DNA from: Gordonia spumicola
GTDB taxonomy: Bacteria; Actinomycetota; Actinomycetes; Mycobacteriales; Mycobacteriaceae
DNA length: 64,000 bases
Reading direction: 5' to 3'
NCBI RefSeq assembly: GCF_009932475.1
Contig: NZ_BJOV01000005.1
Coordinates: 1,860,001-1,924,000, forward strand
Positions within the stretch are counted from its first letter, which is position 1. Every line of letters starts with the position of its first letter. The position numbers were made by a program, and so were the translations under genes. This document shows positions 35,732-45,451 of this stretch, one piece after another. The notes under the pieces were generated by a model that was not told the origin of the DNA, made no database searches, and saw nothing but the letters and a program-made list of their open reading frames with translations.

Positions 35732-36283
35732 ATGGCGACTACCCCCGATGACGACGACGTCCGCGCGGACGCACGACTGAGCCCGGCGCTGATCGCGACG
35801 CTCGTGGCCGTTCCGGTCGCGGTGATCGCCCTCTTCATCACCTTCGCGGCGATCAAGGGTTCGCGGCACGCCGACCCCGATCCGATCCCCGTCGACAGCT
35901 ATTCGACGACAGGCGCCGAGGGGGCGGACAAGTGTCCGGCATTCATCGACCTGCTGCCGGACGCCCTCGGCGATTTCGGCGGCAAGACCGTCGACGGGAC
36001 GACCGTTCGGTGGACGAAGGACGACTCCGAACCGATCGTGCTTCGGTGCGGCGTCACCCGGCCCGGCGAACTCGCCCCGACGAGTTCATTGCAGGTGATC
36101 GATCCGGTGCAGTGGTTCATGACCGACACCATCGAGGGTCGCGGCCAGGTGTACGTGTGCGTCGATCATCGCCCGTACATCGCGATGTGGGTCCCCGCCG
36201 GGGCGGGCAACGCGCCGATCACCGACGTGTCGAACCTGATAGCGAAGCATCTCGTCCGTGCCCCTCTCGACTTCGGAAAGTAG
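35732..36283 (+). CDS. DUF3515 membrane-anchored protein
   Basis: The 183-residue protein has a polar N-terminus, one transmembrane segment (about 18-41, LIATLVAVPVAVIALFITF) and an extracytoplasmic domain with two conserved cysteines (KCPAFIDLLPDAL and VLRCGVTRPGEL), plus a third in VYVCVDHRP. This matches DUF3515, found next to thiL in mycobacteria (Rv2980). Function is unknown. The start follows a predicted -10 by six bases. The TerD-VWA gene begins four bases after its stop. Confidence 0.85.
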   Translation: MATTPDDDDVRADARLSPALIATLVAVPVAVIALFITFAAIKGSRHADPDPIPVDSYSTTGAEGADKCPAFIDLLPDALGDFGGKTVDGTTVRWTKDDSEPIVLRCGVTRPGELAPTSSLQVIDPVQWFMTDTIEGRGQVYVCVDHRPYIAMWVPAGAGNAPITDVSNLIAKHLVRAPLDFGK

Positions 36284-36287
36284 CGCC

Positions 36288-37574
36288 ATGCCTGCACCGC
36301 TCGCTCGCGGCCAGAACGTCACCTTGCCCGCCGCCGCCGGTCGACTCACGATCACGGTGAGCGGCGCGAACGCCGACATCCTCGCCTTCGCCCTGCGCGA
36401 GGATCGGCGGGTCCGGTCGGACGCCGACTTCGTGTTCTTCAATCAACCGCGGTCGCCCGAGGGCTCGATCACGTTGGACGGCCCGTCTCAGGTCACCGTT
36501 CATCTCGGCGCGATTCCCGCCGATGTCGAGCGCGTCGCGATCGCCGTCGCTGCCGACACGCCGTTGTCGTCGTCGCCCGTGACGACCACGATCGCCTGCG
36601 ACGACGGGTCGGTGATCGTCGCCCCGGCCGAGGGACTCACGACCGAGCAGGCGGCGATCCTCGTCGAGGTGTACCGCCGGAACGGCCAGTGGAAGGTCCG
36701 CAGCGAGTCCGCCGGTTGGACCGCGGGTTTCGCGGCCCTCGTCCGCGAACTCGGTGTCACGGTCGACGAGGAGCCCGCCCCGTCAGCGCCCGCCCCCGCG
36801 CCTGCGGCCCCGCAGCCGCCTGCCGCCCCGACCGTCCGCATGGTCAAGGGCGAGGAGAAACTGTCGCTCGAGAAGCGGCAGACGCTGAACCTGCGCAAGG
36901 AGGCCGTCCACAAAGTCCTGCTGACCAAGGGCGCGGCGGGTGCGACGGCCCGCGTGATCATGGTGATCGACAAGACCGGATCGATGTCGTCGCTGTATCG
37001 GCGGGGCACGGTCCGCCGGGCCGTCGAGCGCATGGTTCCGGTGGCGACGCAGCTCGACAGCGACGGCGCTCTCGAGGCCTACCTGTACGCGAAGTCGTAC
37101 GTGAAGCTACCGGACGTGACGGTCGCCGAGGCCGATCTGTGGATCGACACGTTCGTCCACCTCAACGGCACGCACGGCGCCCCGTTGTCCGCACCGATCG
37201 AGTACAAGCGCATCGGCGCGGTCAACGAGGAACTGCCGATCATGCAGGCGATCCTCAACGATCTGCCCGACCGCCAGCCCGTCCTGGTGCTGTTCTTCAC
37301 CGACGGCGGCTTCTACTCGAAGGTCCCGCTGATCAGGAGTCTCATCGGCGACGCCGCGCGCCTCCCGGTGTTCTGGCAGTTCATCGGGCTCGGGAAGAAC
37401 AACTTCGGCGTCCTCACCGAGCTCGACACCCTGGCCGGACGCGTCGTCGACAACGCGGGATTCTTCCAGATCGACGACCTCGACCGCATCAGCGACGCCG
37501 ATCTCTACGCCCGTCTCCTCGGCGAGTTCCCCGACTGGCTCCGCGCCGCCCGCGCGCAACGGATCATCGACTGA
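36288..37574 (+). CDS. TerD-VWA fusion protein
   Basis: The 428-residue protein joins a TerD-like calcium-binding domain (about 1-157, with SDADFVFFNQPRSPEGS and VYRRNGQWKVR) to a C-terminal VWA domain (about 190-428) with MIDAS motif DKTGSMS at 228-234. A Pro/Ala-rich linker spans 161-183. TerD and VWA proteins belong to the tellurite-resistance/stress modules of bacteria, possibly signalling complexes. Here there is no other ter gene. GGAAAG lies seven bases before ATG 36288, which is four bases after the DUF3515 stop, so they likely form an operon. Confidence 0.88.
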   Translation: MPAPLARGQNVTLPAAAGRLTITVSGANADILAFALREDRRVRSDADFVFFNQPRSPEGSITLDGPSQVTVHLGAIPADVERVAIAVAADTPLSSSPVTTTIACDDGSVIVAPAEGLTTEQAAILVEVYRRNGQWKVRSESAGWTAGFAALVRELGVTVDEEPAPSAPAPAPAAPQPPAAPTVRMVKGEEKLSLEKRQTLNLRKEAVHKVLLTKGAAGATARVIMVIDKTGSMSSLYRRGTVRRAVERMVPVATQLDSDGALEAYLYAKSYVKLPDVTVAEADLWIDTFVHLNGTHGAPLSAPIEYKRIGAVNEELPIMQAILNDLPDRQPVLVLFFTDGGFYSKVPLIRSLIGDAARLPVFWQFIGLGKNNFGVLTELDTLAGRVVDNAGFFQIDDLDRISDADLYARLLGEFPDWLRAARAQRIID

Positions 37575-37590
37575 CTCACGCCCCGAGCAT

Positions 37591-37627
37591 CGCTTCCCGC
37601 TCACGGACTGTCCGTGGTCGGGAAGCG
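37591..37627. terminator. Hairpin between convergent TerD-VWA and gpsA genes
   Basis: CGCTTCCC (37591-37598) pairs with 37620-37627, and CACGGA pairs with TCCGTG inside it around a CTG loop; a 3x3 internal loop separates them. It can act on both strands. Confidence 0.65.
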
Positions 37628-37656
37628 AGAGCAGGAGCGGGAAGGAACCGACGGCG

Positions 37657-38670
37657 TCAGCCGCGTCCTTCGTACACTTCCGGTTTGGGGCTGCGGCCGA
37701 GGAGTGCGACGGCCATCTCCTGGACCGTCATGCCTTCGTTGCAGACCTGGTAGACGGCTTCGGTGAGGGGCATCTCGACGCCGTGCTGCTGCCCGAGAGC
37801 ACGGACCGAGCGGCACGACTTCACGCCCTCGGCGACCTGGCCGTTGGTCGCGGCCTGCGCTTCGTCGAGGGTGGCGCCTTCGCCGAGGCGTGCGCCGAAC
37901 GTCCGGTTGCGCGACAGCGGCGACGAGCAGGTCGCGACGAGGTCGCCGATGCCCGCGAGGCCCGCGAGGGTCGTGATGTCGGCGCCGAGCGCGGCGCCCA
38001 GGCGGATCGTCTCGGCGAGGCCTCGGGTGATGATGGTGGCGATCGTGTTCTGGCCGTAGCCCATGCCCGCCGCGATTCCGCAGGCCAACGCGATGACGTT
38101 CTTCGCGGCGCCGCCGATCTCGGTGCCGACGACGTCGGTGTTGGTGTACGGGCGGAAGTAGCCCGTCGCGAACGCCTCCTGCACGCGTTTGGCCTGATCC
38201 TCGTCGACGCACGCGATGACCGTCGCCGCGGGCTGCTCCTGAGCGACCTCCTTCGCGAGGTTCGGGCCCGACAGCACCGCGATCTGACGCGCCGGGAATC
38301 CGCTGACCTCGGCGATCACCTCGCTCATCCGCTTCCCGGTGCTCACCTCGACACCCTTCGCCAGCGACAGCAGGATCGCGTCGGGCGACAGGTGCTCGAG
38401 CCACTGCGCGAGGTTGTCGCGCAACGACTGCGACGGCACCGCGCACACGACGAGCTCGCGGTCGGCGAGGGCGGCCGCCGGATCGCTGACCGCGGTCAGG
38501 TTCGCGGGCAGGGTGACGCCGGGCAGGTAGTCGCCGTTCTCGTGACCGGTGGTGATCTGTTCGGCCAGTTCGGGGCGCCGCGCCCACATGACGACGTCGT
38601 TGCCCGCATCGGCGAGGACTTTCGCCACCGCCGTGCCCCACGATCCGGAACCCATCACCACAGCACGCAC
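37657..38670 (-). CDS. gpsA: Glycerol-3-phosphate dehydrogenase [NAD(P)+]
   Basis: GpsA makes sn-glycerol-3-phosphate for phospholipids. The 337-residue protein has the Rossmann motif [20 protein letters not shown], conserved [10 protein letters not shown], and Lys/Asp region [14 protein letters not shown] and [21 protein letters not shown] 38670 is favoured because AGAGGAG lies five bases before it; GTG 38676 overlaps that sequence. The following M. tuberculosis neighbour ddlA is not seen here. Confidence 0.94.
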   Translation of the reverse strand: MRAVVMGSGSWGTAVAKVLADAGNDVVMWARRPELAEQITTGHENGDYLPGVTLPANLTAVSDPAAALADRELVVCAVPSQSLRDNLAQWLEHLSPDAILLSLAKGVEVSTGKRMSEVIAEVSGFPARQIAVLSGPNLAKEVAQEQPAATVIACVDEDQAKRVQEAFATGYFRPYTNTDVVGTEIGGAAKNVIALACGIAAGMGYGQNTIATIITRGLAETIRLGAALGADITTLAGLAGIGDLVATCSSPLSRNRTFGARLGEGATLDEAQAATNGQVAEGVKSCRSVRALGQQHGVEMPLTEAVYQVCNEGMTVQEMAVALLGRSPKPEVYEGRG

Positions 38671-38779
38671 ACGCACTCCTCTGCCGATCCTCGTTGCAAG
38701 TGGTGACCAGCCTAGTCGGACGCCACCGGCCGATCGGGAGAATCACCCGAGCCGACGTCGGCCGAACACATGCTGCACC

Positions 38780-39442
38780 ATGGTCGACATGCGAGTTCCA
38801 TCCACGCTCGACGACGCGGCGGTCGTGCTCGCGGTGAAGGCGCTCGACGACGCCAAGAGCAGACTGCGCCCGCTTCCGCGCGCGCACGACGACCGTCCGA
38901 CGCTGGTCGCGGCCATGCTGGCCGACACGTTGGACGCGGTCACCGCGATCGGGCCACGACGAGTCGTCGTCGTCAGCCCGGACGCCAGGGTCCACGAGAT
39001 CGCCGCCGGTGCCGGGGCCACCGCCGTCGACGAGCCGGTCGACGCGCCCGCGGGGTGGACGCCGCTGAACGCCGCCCTCGCCCGCGGCGCGGCGGCGACC
39101 GACGCCTCGGTGATCGTCTACCTGCAGGCCGACCTGCCCGCCCTCGGTCCGGACTCGCTGCGCGCCGCGCTGGACGCCGCGGCCAGCCTCGACGACGCGC
39201 CCGCCGCGTTCGTCGCCGACCGCGACGGATCGGGCACCGCGATGCTCGTCGCCGTCCGCGGGTTCGCGCCGCTGTTCGGCGGCGGTTCGGCACGGGCGCA
39301 CCGCGCCGCCGGCGCCGTCGAACTCGACCCCGACCGTCTCCGATGGCCCGACCTGCGGACCGACATCGACACCCCCGCCGACCTCGCCGCGGCCCGGTCG
39401 CTCGGCCTCGGTCCACGGACCCGACACGCCCTCGGCGGCTGA
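38780..39442 (+). CDS. fbiD: Phosphoenolpyruvate/phospholactate guanylyltransferase FbiD (CofC)
   Basis: FbiD makes the activated three-carbon unit that starts the coenzyme F420 side chain; mycobacterial FbiD uses phosphoenolpyruvate. The 220-residue protein starts near [15 protein letters not shown], a typical CofC KxxxxAKSRL motif, with [10 protein letters not shown] and [15 protein letters not shown] 38780 and ATG 38789 are both possible. It is followed by ppk as in M. tuberculosis (Rv2983-ppk). The F420-type flavoprotein at 47689 would be one user of the cofactor. Confidence 0.92.
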   Translation: MVDMRVPSTLDDAAVVLAVKALDDAKSRLRPLPRAHDDRPTLVAAMLADTLDAVTAIGPRRVVVVSPDARVHEIAAGAGATAVDEPVDAPAGWTPLNAALARGAAATDASVIVYLQADLPALGPDSLRAALDAAASLDDAPAAFVADRDGSGTAMLVAVRGFAPLFGGGSARAHRAAGAVELDPDRLRWPDLRTDIDTPADLAAARSLGLGPRTRHALGG

Positions 39443-39471
39443 CCCGCCGTCGGCGAGACAACCCGCGAACC

Positions 39472-41685
39472 ATGCGGCACAATGATCCGGTGAGCCCAGC
39501 TGACGACATCGACGACGAGTCCCTCGCCGACCTGCCCGCGGCACTCCCCGCGGAGACCGTGGTCCCCGATCTCGACGCGGACCTCCCCGAGGACCGCTAC
39601 CTGAACCGCGAGCTGAGTTGGCTCGACTTCAACTCGCGGGTCCTCGCGCTGGCCGAGGACGTGTCGATGCCGCTCCTCGAACGGGCCAAGTTCCTGGCGA
39701 TCTTCGCGTCCAACCTCGACGAGTTCTTCATGGTCCGAGTCGCCGGACTCAAACGCCGCGACGAGACCGGCCTGTCGGTCCGTTCCGCCGACGGACGGTC
39801 GCCGCGGGAGCAGCTGCAGATGATCGCCGCCCGGTCGCAGAAGATCGCCGCCCGACACGCAGGCGTGTTCCTCGAGTCGGTGACCCCGGCGTTGGCCGCC
39901 GAGAACATCCACATCGTCGAATGGGCCGATCTCACCGACGACCAGCGCAGGCGACTGCGCGAGCACTTCCACAACGAACTGTTCCCGGTCCTGACCCCGC
40001 TCGCGGTCGACCCCGCGCACCCGTTCCCCTACATCTCCGGCCTGAGCCTGAATCTCGCGGTGACGGTCCGCGACAGCGGCGACGCGGGCGAACACTTCGC
40101 CCGCGTCAAGGTTCCCGACAACGTGAGCCGCTTCATCCGCGTCGACTCCCTCACCGGCGAAGCGGACCGCATCGGCGAGGACGGAACCACTGCCGCCGCC
40201 CTGTTCCTGCCGCTGGAGAAGCTCATCGCGGCGAATCTGCAGGAGCTGTTCCCCGGCATGCAGATCGTCGACCACCACGTGTTCCGGGTGACGCGCAACG
40301 CCGACTTCGAGGTCGACGAGGACCGCGACGAGGATCTCCTGCAGGCCCTCGAGCGGGAACTCGCCCGGCGTCGTTTCGGTTCGCCGGTGCGCCTCGAGGT
40401 CGGCGAGGACATGAGCGAGCACATGCTCGAGATGCTCTTGCGCGAGCTCGACGTCGACCCGGCCGACGTCATCACCCTGCCCGGCCTGCTCGATCTGACC
40501 GGCCTGTGGCAGATCTACGGCATCGACCGTCCCGTCCTGAAGGAACGCCCGTTCGTCCCGAAGACGCACCCCGCGTTCGGTGAGCGTGAGACGCCCAAGA
40601 GCGTCTTCTCCACGCTCCGTGACGGCGACGTCCTCGTCCATCACCCGTACGACTCGTTCTCCACCAGTGTGGTCCGGTTCATCGAGCAGTCGGCCGCCGA
40701 CCCGCAGGTCCTCGCCATCAAGCAGACGCTGTACCGCACGTCGGGCGACTCCCCCATCGTCAACGCGTTGATCGACGCGGCGGCCGCGGGAAAGCAGGTC
40801 GTCGCCCTCGTCGAGCTCAAGGCCCGTTTCGACGAGCAGGCGAACATCAAGTGGGCACGCAAACTCGAGCAGGCGGGTGTGCACGTGGTGTACGGCCTCG
40901 TCGGCCTCAAGACGCACTGCAAGACCTGCCTCGTGGTCCGGCGCGAAGGGTCGACGATCCGCCGCTACTGCCACATCGGCACCGGCAACTACAATCCCAA
41001 GACCGCGCGACTCTACGAAGACGTCGGCCTGTTCACCGCGGCGCCCGAGATCGGCGCCGACCTCACCGACCTGTTCAACACCCTCACCGGGTACTCCCGC
41101 AAACAGGACTACCGCAATCTGCTGGTGGCGCCCGCGGGCATCCGCAAGGGCATCGTCGAACGGATCAACGGTGAGATCGCGGCCCGTCAGGCCGGCGATG
41201 AGAACGCTCGCGTGCAGCTGAAGGCGAACGCGCTCGTCGACGAGAAGGTGATCGACGCCCTGTACCGCGCGTCGCAGGCAGGCGTCCCGGTGGACGTCAT
41301 GGTCCGCGGCATCTGCGCCCTCAAGCCGGGCGTTCCGGGGATCAGCGACAACATCGTCGTCCGGTCGATCCTCGGCCAGTTCCTCGAACACTCGCGCATC
41401 CTGCACTTCGGATCGCAGGACGAGTACTGGATCGGCAGCGCCGACATGATGCACCGCAACCTGGACCGCCGGGTGGAGGTGATGGTGCAGGTTCGCGACC
41501 AGCGTCTGGTCGCCGATCTCCAGGACATCTTCGACTCGGCGATGGACCCGCGGACCCGCTGCTGGGAGCTGCGGGCCGACGGCGCGTGGGAGGCACTGCC
41601 CGCGGTCGGCGAGGAGGTCAGGGACCACCAACGGCGGATGGCGCAGCGCACGCGCCACCACCTGGAGCCGAACCCGGCCGGATGA
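39472..41685 (+). CDS. ppk: Polyphosphate kinase 1
   Basis: Ppk builds polyphosphate from ATP, a store and stress signal. The 737-residue protein has the N-domain [13 protein letters not shown] and [15 protein letters not shown], and the phospholipase D-like catalytic half with autophosphorylated His in HHPYDSF and the conserved [18 protein letters not shown] 39472 gives [15 protein letters not shown] 39490 is an alternative. Its stop overlaps the mutT1 start by four bases. Length matches actinobacterial Ppk. Confidence 0.96.
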   Translation: MRHNDPVSPADDIDDESLADLPAALPAETVVPDLDADLPEDRYLNRELSWLDFNSRVLALAEDVSMPLLERAKFLAIFASNLDEFFMVRVAGLKRRDETGLSVRSADGRSPREQLQMIAARSQKIAARHAGVFLESVTPALAAENIHIVEWADLTDDQRRRLREHFHNELFPVLTPLAVDPAHPFPYISGLSLNLAVTVRDSGDAGEHFARVKVPDNVSRFIRVDSLTGEADRIGEDGTTAAALFLPLEKLIAANLQELFPGMQIVDHHVFRVTRNADFEVDEDRDEDLLQALERELARRRFGSPVRLEVGEDMSEHMLEMLLRELDVDPADVITLPGLLDLTGLWQIYGIDRPVLKERPFVPKTHPAFGERETPKSVFSTLRDGDVLVHHPYDSFSTSVVRFIEQSAADPQVLAIKQTLYRTSGDSPIVNALIDAAAAGKQVVALVELKARFDEQANIKWARKLEQAGVHVVYGLVGLKTHCKTCLVVRREGSTIRRYCHIGTGNYNPKTARLYEDVGLFTAAPEIGADLTDLFNTLTGYSRKQDYRNLLVAPAGIRKGIVERINGEIAARQAGDENARVQLKANALVDEKVIDALYRASQAGVPVDVMVRGICALKPGVPGISDNIVVRSILGQFLEHSRILHFGSQDEYWIGSADMMHRNLDRRVEVMVQVRDQRLVADLQDIFDSAMDPRTRCWELRADGAWEALPAVGEEVRDHQRRMAQRTRHHLEPNPAG

Positions 41686-42608
41686 GTTCGCCGCGGAGAG
41701 TCGTGTGGGCCGCCGGAGGCGTTCTCTGGCGGCACGGGGCCGTCGGCGTCGAGGTGGCGATCGTGCATCGTCCCCGCTACGACGACTGGTCGTTGCCCAA
41801 GGGCAAGGCCGAGCCCGGCGAGCTGCTGGTGGCGACCGCGGCCCGCGAGATCGTCGAGGAGACGGGGTACGAGGTTCGGATGGGCCATCGACTCTGCACC
41901 GTCGAGTACCGCCTCCACTCCGGCGCGCAGAAGAAGGTCGGGTATTGGGCGGTCGCGGCCGTGGGCGGCGACTTCGTGCCGAATCACGAGTGCGACGAAC
42001 TGCGGTGGGTCGGGGTGGAGCAGGCGACCGCTCTCGTCAGCTACTCCGCCGACCGCCGTGTGCTGCACGACTTCGCGTCGGTGGACATCGTCGGTCTCCG
42101 CACGTTGATCCTGGTCCGCCACGCGAAAGCGGGCCGCAAGGCTCGGTACCGCGGCGACGACCGGCAGCGCCCGCTGGACGCCGAGGGACGACGCCAGGCC
42201 TCGGCCCTCGTCGACGTGCTCGGCCTGTACGGTGTGCACCGTCTCCACGCCGCCGACCGGCTGCGGTGCATTCAGACGCTCGAGCCGATGGCCGACGCGC
42301 TCCGCACGGACATCGTCACCGAACCGCTGTTGTCCGAGGAGGCCTACGCCGACGATCCGGACGCGGCGTTCGGACGGCTCCTCGCCATCGCCTCCCGCAG
42401 CGGCGGGGCCCTGCCCGAGTCGAAGGGCCCGGTGCACGCCGTCTGCAGTCAGGGCGGGGTCATCCCGCCCGTGCTCACTCGGTGGGCCGAACGCGACGGG
42501 GTGGACCTGCCCGCCTCGCGCAACCGGAAGGGCAGCGTGTGGGTGCTGACCTCGACCGGCGACGCCCTGATCTCGGTCGATCACATCCCGAGCCCGTTCG
42601 CCGACTAG
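41682..42608 (+). CDS. mutT1: MutT1-type Nudix hydrolase fused to a histidine phosphatase
   Basis: In mycobacteria MutT1 hydrolyses 8-oxo-(d)GTP and diadenosine polyphosphates. The 308-residue protein has an N-terminal Nudix domain with box starting GKAEPGE and ending REIVEETGY (about 41-63), and a C-terminal histidine phosphatase domain beginning [10 protein letters not shown]. This fusion is the mycobacterial form. It is coupled to ppk by ATGA overlap. Its TAG stop lies within the CTAG that bounds the palindromic element, so an insertion occurred exactly at the gene end. Confidence 0.94.
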   Translation: MSSPRRVVWAAGGVLWRHGAVGVEVAIVHRPRYDDWSLPKGKAEPGELLVATAAREIVEETGYEVRMGHRLCTVEYRLHSGAQKKVGYWAVAAVGGDFVPNHECDELRWVGVEQATALVSYSADRRVLHDFASVDIVGLRTLILVRHAKAGRKARYRGDDRQRPLDAEGRRQASALVDVLGLYGVHRLHAADRLRCIQTLEPMADALRTDIVTEPLLSEEAYADDPDAAFGRLLAIASRSGGALPESKGPVHAVCSQGGVIPPVLTRWAERDGVDLPASRNRKGSVWVLTSTGDALISVDHIPSPFAD

Positions 42609-42904
42609 TGTCCCGAACCATTAATCCGTTGCATAAATAGTCGTACCTTCATGCTGGTTGAGCCGGACCGGAGCGATAGCGGAGGGCCGAGTCGAAACCT
42701 GGTGAGGTCGGCTCGAACTCGGTGACATCGCTCAATGAATTCAATGGTCACGCCTGTTTCGTCGTGACGATTCAGCGTAGTCGGACTGCAGCTACAGCGA
42801 ATGTCACCGGGTTTCGACACGACCCTCCGCTATCGCTCCGGCCCGGCTCAACCACCATTGGACTATGAATACTTATTCAACGGATTAACGGTTCGGCATA
42901 CTAG
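42605..42904. mobile_element. 300-bp palindromic MITE-like element
   Basis: Positions 42605-42705 and 42804-42904 are inverted copies of each other over 101 bases without gaps, with 84 identical positions by my count. CTAG lies at both outer ends (42605-42608, 42901-42904) and could be a target duplication or part of the arms. The centre holds further inverted pieces (GGTGACAT/ATGTCACC and GTCACG/CGTGAC). Arm text such as GAGCGATAGCGGAGGG belongs to a motif seen widely between actinobacterial genes. There is no ORF, so it would need an outside transposase. Confidence 0.8.
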
Positions 42905-42917
42905 GGCGCCCTGACTC

Positions 42918-44123
42918 TCAGGCTCCGACGGAGTTCAGCCACGCCGTCAACGCGGGCAGCGACAGGTACGCGACGGTGCCGTGATCGCCGTCGGCGGCCG
43001 AGTGGTAGGTGACGTTCATACCCTGCTGCTTCTCGTGCGCGACGAACCGCTCGGTGTCGGCGGGGAGCACGAGTTTGTCCTTCGCGCCCTGGGCGACGAA
43101 GAGCGGCGCGGTGAACGTCCGACCGCCCGCGGAGTTCTCTCGCAGGAGCGTCGCCCACGGTTCGACGCTCTCCGGGTTGTGGGCGAAGAACGTGCCGACG
43201 ACCGGCGCGGCGATCCGGTGCAGCTCCTTGTTCTGGGTGAGCAGGCAGAGTGCGTTCATCTGCGGGAGTATCCCGATCGCCGCGGGCGTCAGGACGGTGT
43301 CGAGTCGTGCGCCTCGTCCCGCGTAGACCTGCGAGTACGCCGAGAACGCGTACGAGCCGATGGTGGTTCCGGACAGATCGTCGAGGTGACTGCCGAGCAG
43401 GGCGGTCAGATCGGCGGCGGGAGCGGCTACGGCGGCCGCCAGCACGGTCAGTTCTGGCGCGTAGGTCTTCGCGCGTTCGGCGGCGAACAGCACGGCCTGG
43501 CCGCCCTGCGAATGACCCCACAGGACGGTCTTCGAGCCCGCGTGCGCACCGTCGAGGGCACGCGCGGCACGGACGGAGTCGAGCACGCTGTTCCCCGCGG
43601 TCACGCCGACCAGATAGGAGTCGGGCCCTTCGGTCCCCATCCCGACGTAGTCGGTGGCGACGACGGTGTATCCACGGTCCAGCATCACGCGGATGCCTTC
43701 GACGTCGAGGTAGGGATCGAACATGCGCGACGGCGTGCATGCGTCGGCGACACCGGTCGTCGGGTGCGCCCACGCCAACACCGTCCGCCCGTCGTGCGGC
43801 GCGGTCCCGTCCGGCGTCGCGACGATGCCGGTCGCGACCACCGGTCGGCCGTCGACGTCTCGGGTGCGGTACATGATCCGCCACGCGGTGGTGCCGAGCA
43901 GCGCGCCGTCGAGCCGCTCACTGCGCACGAGGGTGCCGGGCGCGCCGTCGGCGGCGCCCTCCGGCTGGGTGTAGAACTCGGCGACGTGGTCGCGTTCCGC
44001 CTCGTCGCCGATGAGGCGGGGTCCGAGCATCACGGCGGCGATCGCCACGAGGGCGACGACCGCACCGAGGGCGGCCAGCAGCGTCGCCCGACCGAATCTG
44101 CGGGTCCGACCGAGCACCGGCAC
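42918..44123 (-). CDS. Secretory-lipase family (LIP) hydrolase
   Basis: The 401-residue protein has an N-terminal hydrophobic segment (about 14-33) that anchors or exports it, then a hydrolase of the secretory lipase family. The nucleophile is Ser205 in WGHSQGG, with TVVATDYVGMGTEG upstream, an acidic residue near AQGAKDKLV and His in DGDHGTVAY. ACTPSR with Cys129 and a later CLL may form a disulfide. GTG 44123 is preceded by GGGGAG. It follows hupB on the same strand by 32 bases. Likely role: hydrolysis of lipids or esters outside the membrane. Confidence 0.87.
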   Translation of the reverse strand: MPVLGRTRRFGRATLLAALGAVVALVAIAAVMLGPRLIGDEAERDHVAEFYTQPEGAADGAPGTLVRSERLDGALLGTTAWRIMYRTRDVDGRPVVATGIVATPDGTAPHDGRTVLAWAHPTTGVADACTPSRMFDPYLDVEGIRVMLDRGYTVVATDYVGMGTEGPDSYLVGVTAGNSVLDSVRAARALDGAHAGSKTVLWGHSQGGQAVLFAAERAKTYAPELTVLAAAVAAPAADLTALLGSHLDDLSGTTIGSYAFSAYSQVYAGRGARLDTVLTPAAIGILPQMNALCLLTQNKELHRIAAPVVGTFFAHNPESVEPWATLLRENSAGGRTFTAPLFVAQGAKDKLVLPADTERFVAHEKQQGMNVTYHSAADGDHGTVAYLSLPALTAWLNSVGA

Positions 44124-44155
44124 TCAGCTCCCCGACCGGAACGACGCGGTCACGT

Positions 44156-44671
44156 TCATTTCGAGGCGGCCTTCTTGGCCGCGCTCTTCGTGGCCGGAGC
44201 CTTCTTCGCTGCCGTCTTCTTGGCTGCCGTCTTCTTGGCTGCGGTCTTCTTGGCTGCGGTCTTCTTGGCTGCGGTCTTCTTCGCCGGACTCTTCTTCGCT
44301 GCGCTCTTCTTCGCGGGGGCCCGCTTCGCCGCCGCGGGCGCCTCTGGCTCCGGTGTCGCACGTTTGACGGCCGGCTGGTCGTCGGAGATCTCCTGATCCC
44401 CGGCGATGATCGCCTTGAACTGGGCTCCGGGCCGGAACGACGGGACGTCGGTCGCCTCCACGCGAACCGTCTCACCCGTCCGCGGATTCCGCGCGACGCG
44501 AGCCGCGCGCGACCGCTTCTCGAACACCCCGAATCCGGTGATCGTCACGCTCTCTCCACGGTGGACAGCCCGGACGATGGTGTCGATCAGCTGCTCGACC
44601 GCCGCCGTCGCGGTCTTGCGATCGGCGTCGAGGCGCTTGGTGAGTTCCTCGACGAGCTCTGCCTTGTTCAT
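44156..44671 (-). CDS. hupB: HupB/MDP1 histone-like nucleoid protein
   Basis: HupB compacts DNA and binds rRNA, and in mycobacteria also Fe-siderophores. The 171-residue protein has the HU domain (1-90, with [22 protein letters not shown] and FRPGAQFKA) and a C-terminal Lys/Ala-rich tail with five KKTAA units. ATG 44671 has GGAGG upstream. The tail is encoded by near-exact 15-bp repeats. It lies downstream of leuCD as in M. tuberculosis. Confidence 0.95.
   Translation of the reverse strand: MNKAELVEELTKRLDADRKTATAAVEQLIDTIVRAVHRGESVTITGFGVFEKRSRAARVARNPRTGETVRVEATDVPSFRPGAQFKAIIAGDQEISDDQPAVKRATPEPEAPAAAKRAPAKKSAAKKSPAKKTAAKKTAAKKTAAKKTAAKKTAAKKAPATKSAAKKAASK
44211..44285 (-). repeat. 15-bp tandem repeats in hupB
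   Basis: About five copies of a 15-base unit (CTTCTTGGCTGCGGT type on the plus strand) lie within hupB, each encoding AAKKT. Copies differ by a base or two (GCCGT versus GCGGT). Such runs can change copy number by slippage. Confidence 0.85.
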
Positions 44672-44792
44672 CCAAACCTCCGCGGATCACGCCGACCGGC
44701 CGGCCCAGTCATGACGGCTACGTCACACCGTAGAGAGTTCTTGTGTTGTGTCAGAGCGACTTCGGGAAATTTGATGCACTCGCCCGAACGCA

Positions 44793-44838
44793 CGAACACC
44801 CGCCACGACACCGGGATTCGGCGTCGGGCGGGTGTTCG
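44793..44838 (-). terminator. leuD terminator
   Basis: CGAACACCCGCC (44793-44804) and GGCGGGTGTTCG (44827-44838) form a perfect 12-bp stem with a 22-base, partly paired loop. It lies 15 bases beyond the leuD stop on the minus strand and before hupB. Confidence 0.8.
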
Positions 44839-44852
44839 CAGCTATCGCGAGG

Positions 44853-45440
44853 CTACAGTGTGACCGGCTTGAACGACGGCCGCTTCGCCTCGTACGCGTC
44901 GATCGCATCCGTCTGCCGCAGGGTGAGACCGATGTCGTCGAGGCCTTCCATCAGCCGCCAGCGTGTGTAGTCGTCCACCTGGATCGGGACCACGAGGTCG
45001 CCCGCGGTGGCCGTCATGTCCTCGAGACTGACGGTCACCTCGAGGCCCGGTTCGGCGTCGAGACGCTTCCACAGCAGTTCGACGTCGGCCTGCTCCACCT
45101 GCGCGGCGACGAGTCCGGCCTTGCCCGAGTTGCCGCGGAAGATGTCGGCGAAACGCGACGAGACGACCACGCGGAAGCCGAAGTCCATGAGTGCCCAGAC
45201 TGCGTGCTCGCGGGAGCTGCCGGTGCCGAAGTCGGGTCCGGCCACCAGGACCGACCCGTTCGACCACGGCTCGTTGTTCAGGATGAATCCGGGATCGGCG
45301 CGCCATCCGGCGAACAGTCCGTCCTCGAAGCCCGTGCGGGTGACGCGCTTGAGGTAGACGGCGGGGATGATCTGATCGGTGTCGACGTTGCTGCGCTGCA
45401 GCGGGACGCCGACGCCGGTGTGGGTGATGAACGGTTCCAT
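44853..45440 (-). CDS. leuD: 3-Isopropylmalate dehydratase small subunit
   Basis: LeuD with LeuC isomerises isopropylmalate in leucine synthesis. The 195-residue protein has [16 protein letters not shown] and [17 protein letters not shown], the substrate-binding swivel domain. ATG 45440 has GGAGGACTGAC before it. It follows leuC by 11 bases. A terminator follows. Confidence 0.96.
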   Translation of the reverse strand: MEPFITHTGVGVPLQRSNVDTDQIIPAVYLKRVTRTGFEDGLFAGWRADPGFILNNEPWSNGSVLVAGPDFGTGSSREHAVWALMDFGFRVVVSSRFADIFRGNSGKAGLVAAQVEQADVELLWKRLDAEPGLEVTVSLEDMTATAGDLVVPIQVDDYTRWRLMEGLDDIGLTLRQTDAIDAYEAKRPSFKPVTL

Positions 45441-45451
45441 GTCAGTCCTCC

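Noticed and set aside
38770..39470. Long open frame before ppk, and similar long frames over cysW, serA, moxR, recG and M3 peptidase
   Set aside because: High-GC shadow frames; protein is Arg-rich low-complexity and overlaps well-supported genes.
42605..42904. Palindromic element as a complete insertion sequence
   Set aside because: Only 300 bp and no transposase frame on either strand.
44211..44285. Regular repeats taken as a CRISPR array
   Set aside because: No spacers; the repeats are in-frame codons of the hupB tail.
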